Positions 20,744 through 22,606 of a stretch of DNA of 22,606 nucleotides are shown here, one piece after another. Numbering within the stretch: position 1 is the stretch's first letter; each line of letters opens with the position of its first letter. The position numbers and the translations under genes were made by a program. The notes under the pieces were generated by a model that was given only the letters and a program-made list of their open reading frames with translations, was not told the origin of the DNA and did not search any database. The stretch is taken from IMG/VR virus record IMGVR_UViG_3300042894_008376, positions 1-22,606 of that record, one strand, 5' to 3'. The stretch comes from a virus.

Positions 20744-22606
20744 TTTTATTTTCCACATTCAAATTATTAAATAAGCCTAAAACTTCCTCGTCTGTCATAA
20801 ACTTTTCTTCTTCGTTTTTCCCAAATCGCATGATAAAAACACGAGGATCATCGTCTTTGTCAATATATTTCTTATGTCCCCTAAATTTACCATTTTGATT
20901 GGACTCTAACAAAAAAGTATTAAATCCACCAGATGGAGGCTGTAACCTAACTCTAAGTAAGTTACCCTTCAAAAATTCTTTAGACCAACGACTCCAATCA
21001 TCTGGCCATATATTGATTTTATTCTCCTGACCCACAACATCTTCTACTATAACTTGCGTATAATTCGATCCCTTTTTACTAACTTTCTCATCAACTCTTT
21101 TTACAATAATCTCCACTGGAAAAGCATATCCGTCAAGATCATTCTTCAATACATCAAAAGTTAAATTTCCTCTGTAATCAGGACTTTTCTCCAACTCATG
21201 AATCCATGTAAAACCATAATACTCCTGCTCACAAGCAATCGGATTCTTAAACAATAAAGCCAAATCTTTAGGAACATCATATTTATCAGAATCAAAATCA
21301 ATCAATCGTGGCATCTGCTTAAACTCAGCCTCTGAAAATCTCGCTATCGTCCTCTGACGCTTAATCCATAACTTCTTCAATTCCTTCCAACGATTCCAAG
21401 GACGCTTGACAGCAATCTTTTTATAATAACGCATAACCTCCCGCTCAATAAACACATCCGTGCCTTCAACAAGAACAGAAGCTATTTCAATTCGACCAAA
21501 ACCCTCTCCCTCACTACATTCATATTCCTTCAAAACTTCAATTTCCTCTTCCTTATCATATTTTTCCTGATACTCAATACCATCAAAAGGAGCATCACCT
21601 ACTAAATCAGAAAGATTGAATTTTACATCAGGAATAAGCTCCCTTAACTCATCCTCATACCGAATAATACTCGCATTAAACCTTTTTCTTTTATCTTCAT
21701 TTTTTCTAACACATTCCTTGAAATACTCCGCAAACTTCCACAACGTAATCGGATCACGATCCCTAAAACACCTCAAACCTAATATCGGCTTCAATATAGA
21801 CGCATCTGTGCCACATCGATAAAGAAAATCCTCAAAACTACGATACGGCTGACCAGCCACTATCTTCTGAGCAGGACCCTCTCCTATCCCCTTCACATTG
21901 CTAAAACCAAAATAAATTAAATTATCCTTAAGCTCAAAATTAATCCCAGATTTGTTAATGTCAAGACGATGCATCTCAACATCATGTATCTTAGACTCCA
22001 TCTTGATGTCTTTTATCTTCTCCGCCAAAGTCTCACATGATAACATGCTAACATAAAATTCATGAGGGTAATGAACCTTCAAATACAAAAGATACATGCT
22101 GATGTAAGTATAAGCCACAGCATGACTTAGGTTGAATCCATACTCACTAAAAGTTTCAATTTGAGACCAAATTTGTATTAATTCTTCTTCTGTGGTTTGG
22201 AGATTTTTCTGACCATTTAATATAAATTGTTCTTTATATTTTATAAATGAATCCAATTTCTTCTTTGATATGGCTTTTCTTACAGCTTCACAATCCTTCA
22301 AGGGAATTTCACCAACAACATGCAGCATTCGCATAATTTGTTCTTGATAAACCATAACTCCATATGTCTTTTCAAGAATTGGATCAATTAAAGGATGAAG
22401 ACTATATTTTTCACGACCCTTCTTCCTTTCGACATATCGTTTAGTCATCCCTGACGCTAAACAACCGGGCCTGAAAAGCGCAGAATATGCCACTAAATCT
22501 TCAAATCGATCAACTCCTCCAGCCCTAACCAATGCCCTCATTCCCTCAGAATCAAATTGGAATATACACTTCAAATCACCACGATTAGCCATTGCAATTG
22601 AATCAG
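20736..22606 (-). CDS. dnaE: DNA polymerase III alpha subunit (DnaE-type), C-terminal part, open at the right edge
   Basis: The reading frame is open through the window edge, so the true start is outside; residues here are counted from the Met codon at 22592. Visible DnaE features are FQFDSEGM (11-18), FEDLVAYSALFRPG (30-43), TYGVMVYQEQIM (76-87), YGFNLSHAVAYTYIS (151-165) and FSNVKGIGEGPAQ (230-242), the finger and HhH regions. A later NPIACEQEYYGF segment, an OB-fold-like part (YAFPVEIIVKRVDEK then KINIWPDDW), and a C-terminal VLGLF (604-608) resembling a sliding-clamp motif follow. In E. coli DnaE the three catalytic Asp residues precede FQxESxGM, so they lie outside the window. Between the HhH and the C-terminal part is a long charged stretch unlike E. 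coli. It copies phage DNA, probably with a host clamp. Confidence 0.95.
   Translation of the reverse strand, partial: DSIAMANRGDLKCIFQFDSEGMRALVRAGGVDRFEDLVAYSALFRPGCLASGMTKRYVERKKGREKYSLHPLIDPILEKTYGVMVYQEQIMRMLHVVGEIPLKDCEAVRKAISKKKLDSFIKYKEQFILNGQKNLQTTEEELIQIWSQIETFSEYGFNLSHAVAYTYISMYLLYLKVHYPHEFYVSMLSCETLAEKIKDIKMESKIHDVEMHRLDINKSGINFELKDNLIYFGFSNVKGIGEGPAQKIVAGQPYRSFEDFLYRCGTDASILKPILGLRCFRDRDPITLWKFAEYFKECVRKNEDKRKRFNASIIRYEDELRELIPDVKFNLSDLVGDAPFDGIEYQEKYDKEEEIEVLKEYECSEGEGFGRIEIASVLVEGTDVFIEREVMRYYKKIAVKRPWNRWKELKKLWIKRQRTIARFSEAEFKQMPRLIDFDSDKYDVPKDLALLFKNPIACEQEYYGFTWIHELEKSPDYRGNLTFDVLKNDLDGYAFPVEIIVKRVDEKVSKKGSNYTQVIVEDVVGQENKINIWPDDWSRWSKEFLKGNLLRVRLQPPSGGFNTFLLESNQNGKFRGHKKYIDKDDDPRVFIMRFGKNEEEKFMTDEEVLGLFNNLNVENKND

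Overview
This window looks like part of the genome of a large tailed bacteriophage, probably a jumbo phage. It is AT-rich and packed almost edge to edge. Neighbouring genes repeatedly overlap by ATGA, TAATG, TGATG or GTGA junctions. It mixes virion-type proteins with host-like replication, chaperone, nucleotide-metabolism and translation genes: a DNA polymerase III alpha chain, DnaJ, a GroES-like co-chaperonin, dUTPase, IF-3, ribosomal protein bS21 and peptide deformylase. Many genes have AGGAG/GGAGG-type Shine-Dalgarno (SD) sites, so the host probably uses canonical SD initiation. The host cannot be named from sequence alone. No tRNA, rRNA, CRISPR array or insertion sequence was seen, and no gene-free stretch exceeds 300 bases.

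Layout. Positions 1-2717 hold a gene start cut by the left edge and two virion-type genes that converge on a shared bidirectional terminator: a Gly/Asp-rich repeat protein at 138-1091 and a fibre-like protein at 1155-2717. Positions 2849-6061 hold a HEXXH metallopeptidase, then minus-strand genes for a 2-oxoglutarate/Fe(II) oxygenase, a family 2 glycosyltransferase, dUTPase and small unknowns. Positions 6080-8356 hold two small genes, a complete type I DnaJ coupled to a GroES-like protein, and one unknown. Positions 8366-10137 hold IF-3 coupled to a 405-residue unknown, behind a good sigma70-like promoter. Positions 10204-13482 hold a possible baseplate protein, a deaminase-fold protein that has lost its zinc ligands, and several charged, Lys-rich or unknown proteins. 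Position 13569 begins a plus-strand lipoprotein. Positions 14066-15396 hold an unknown, peptide deformylase, a ribbon-helix-helix protein and bS21. Positions 15408-17913 hold two GT-B-like proteins and a zinc-ribbon protein. Positions 17926-19557 hold an SNase-like membrane protein, a phage-metallopeptidase relative without its zinc site, and a probable virion or scaffold protein. Positions 19693-22606 hold two unknowns and the C-terminal part of Pol III alpha, open at the right edge.

How the genes may work together. IF-3, bS21 and deformylase act at successive steps of initiation and nascent-chain processing, so together they could bias host ribosomes toward phage messages. DnaJ and the GroES-like protein, with no DnaK or GroEL in the window, would retarget host chaperones. 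dUTPase and Pol III alpha belong to replication. The three glycosyltransferase-like proteins and the oxygenase probably decorate virion, DNA or host surface. The most unusual features are the two apparent dead enzymes, a perfect hairpin that both resembles a terminator and sequesters an SD, and a recurring TAAATA[A/G] motif upstream of isolated transcription units and directly before several starts that lack an SD.
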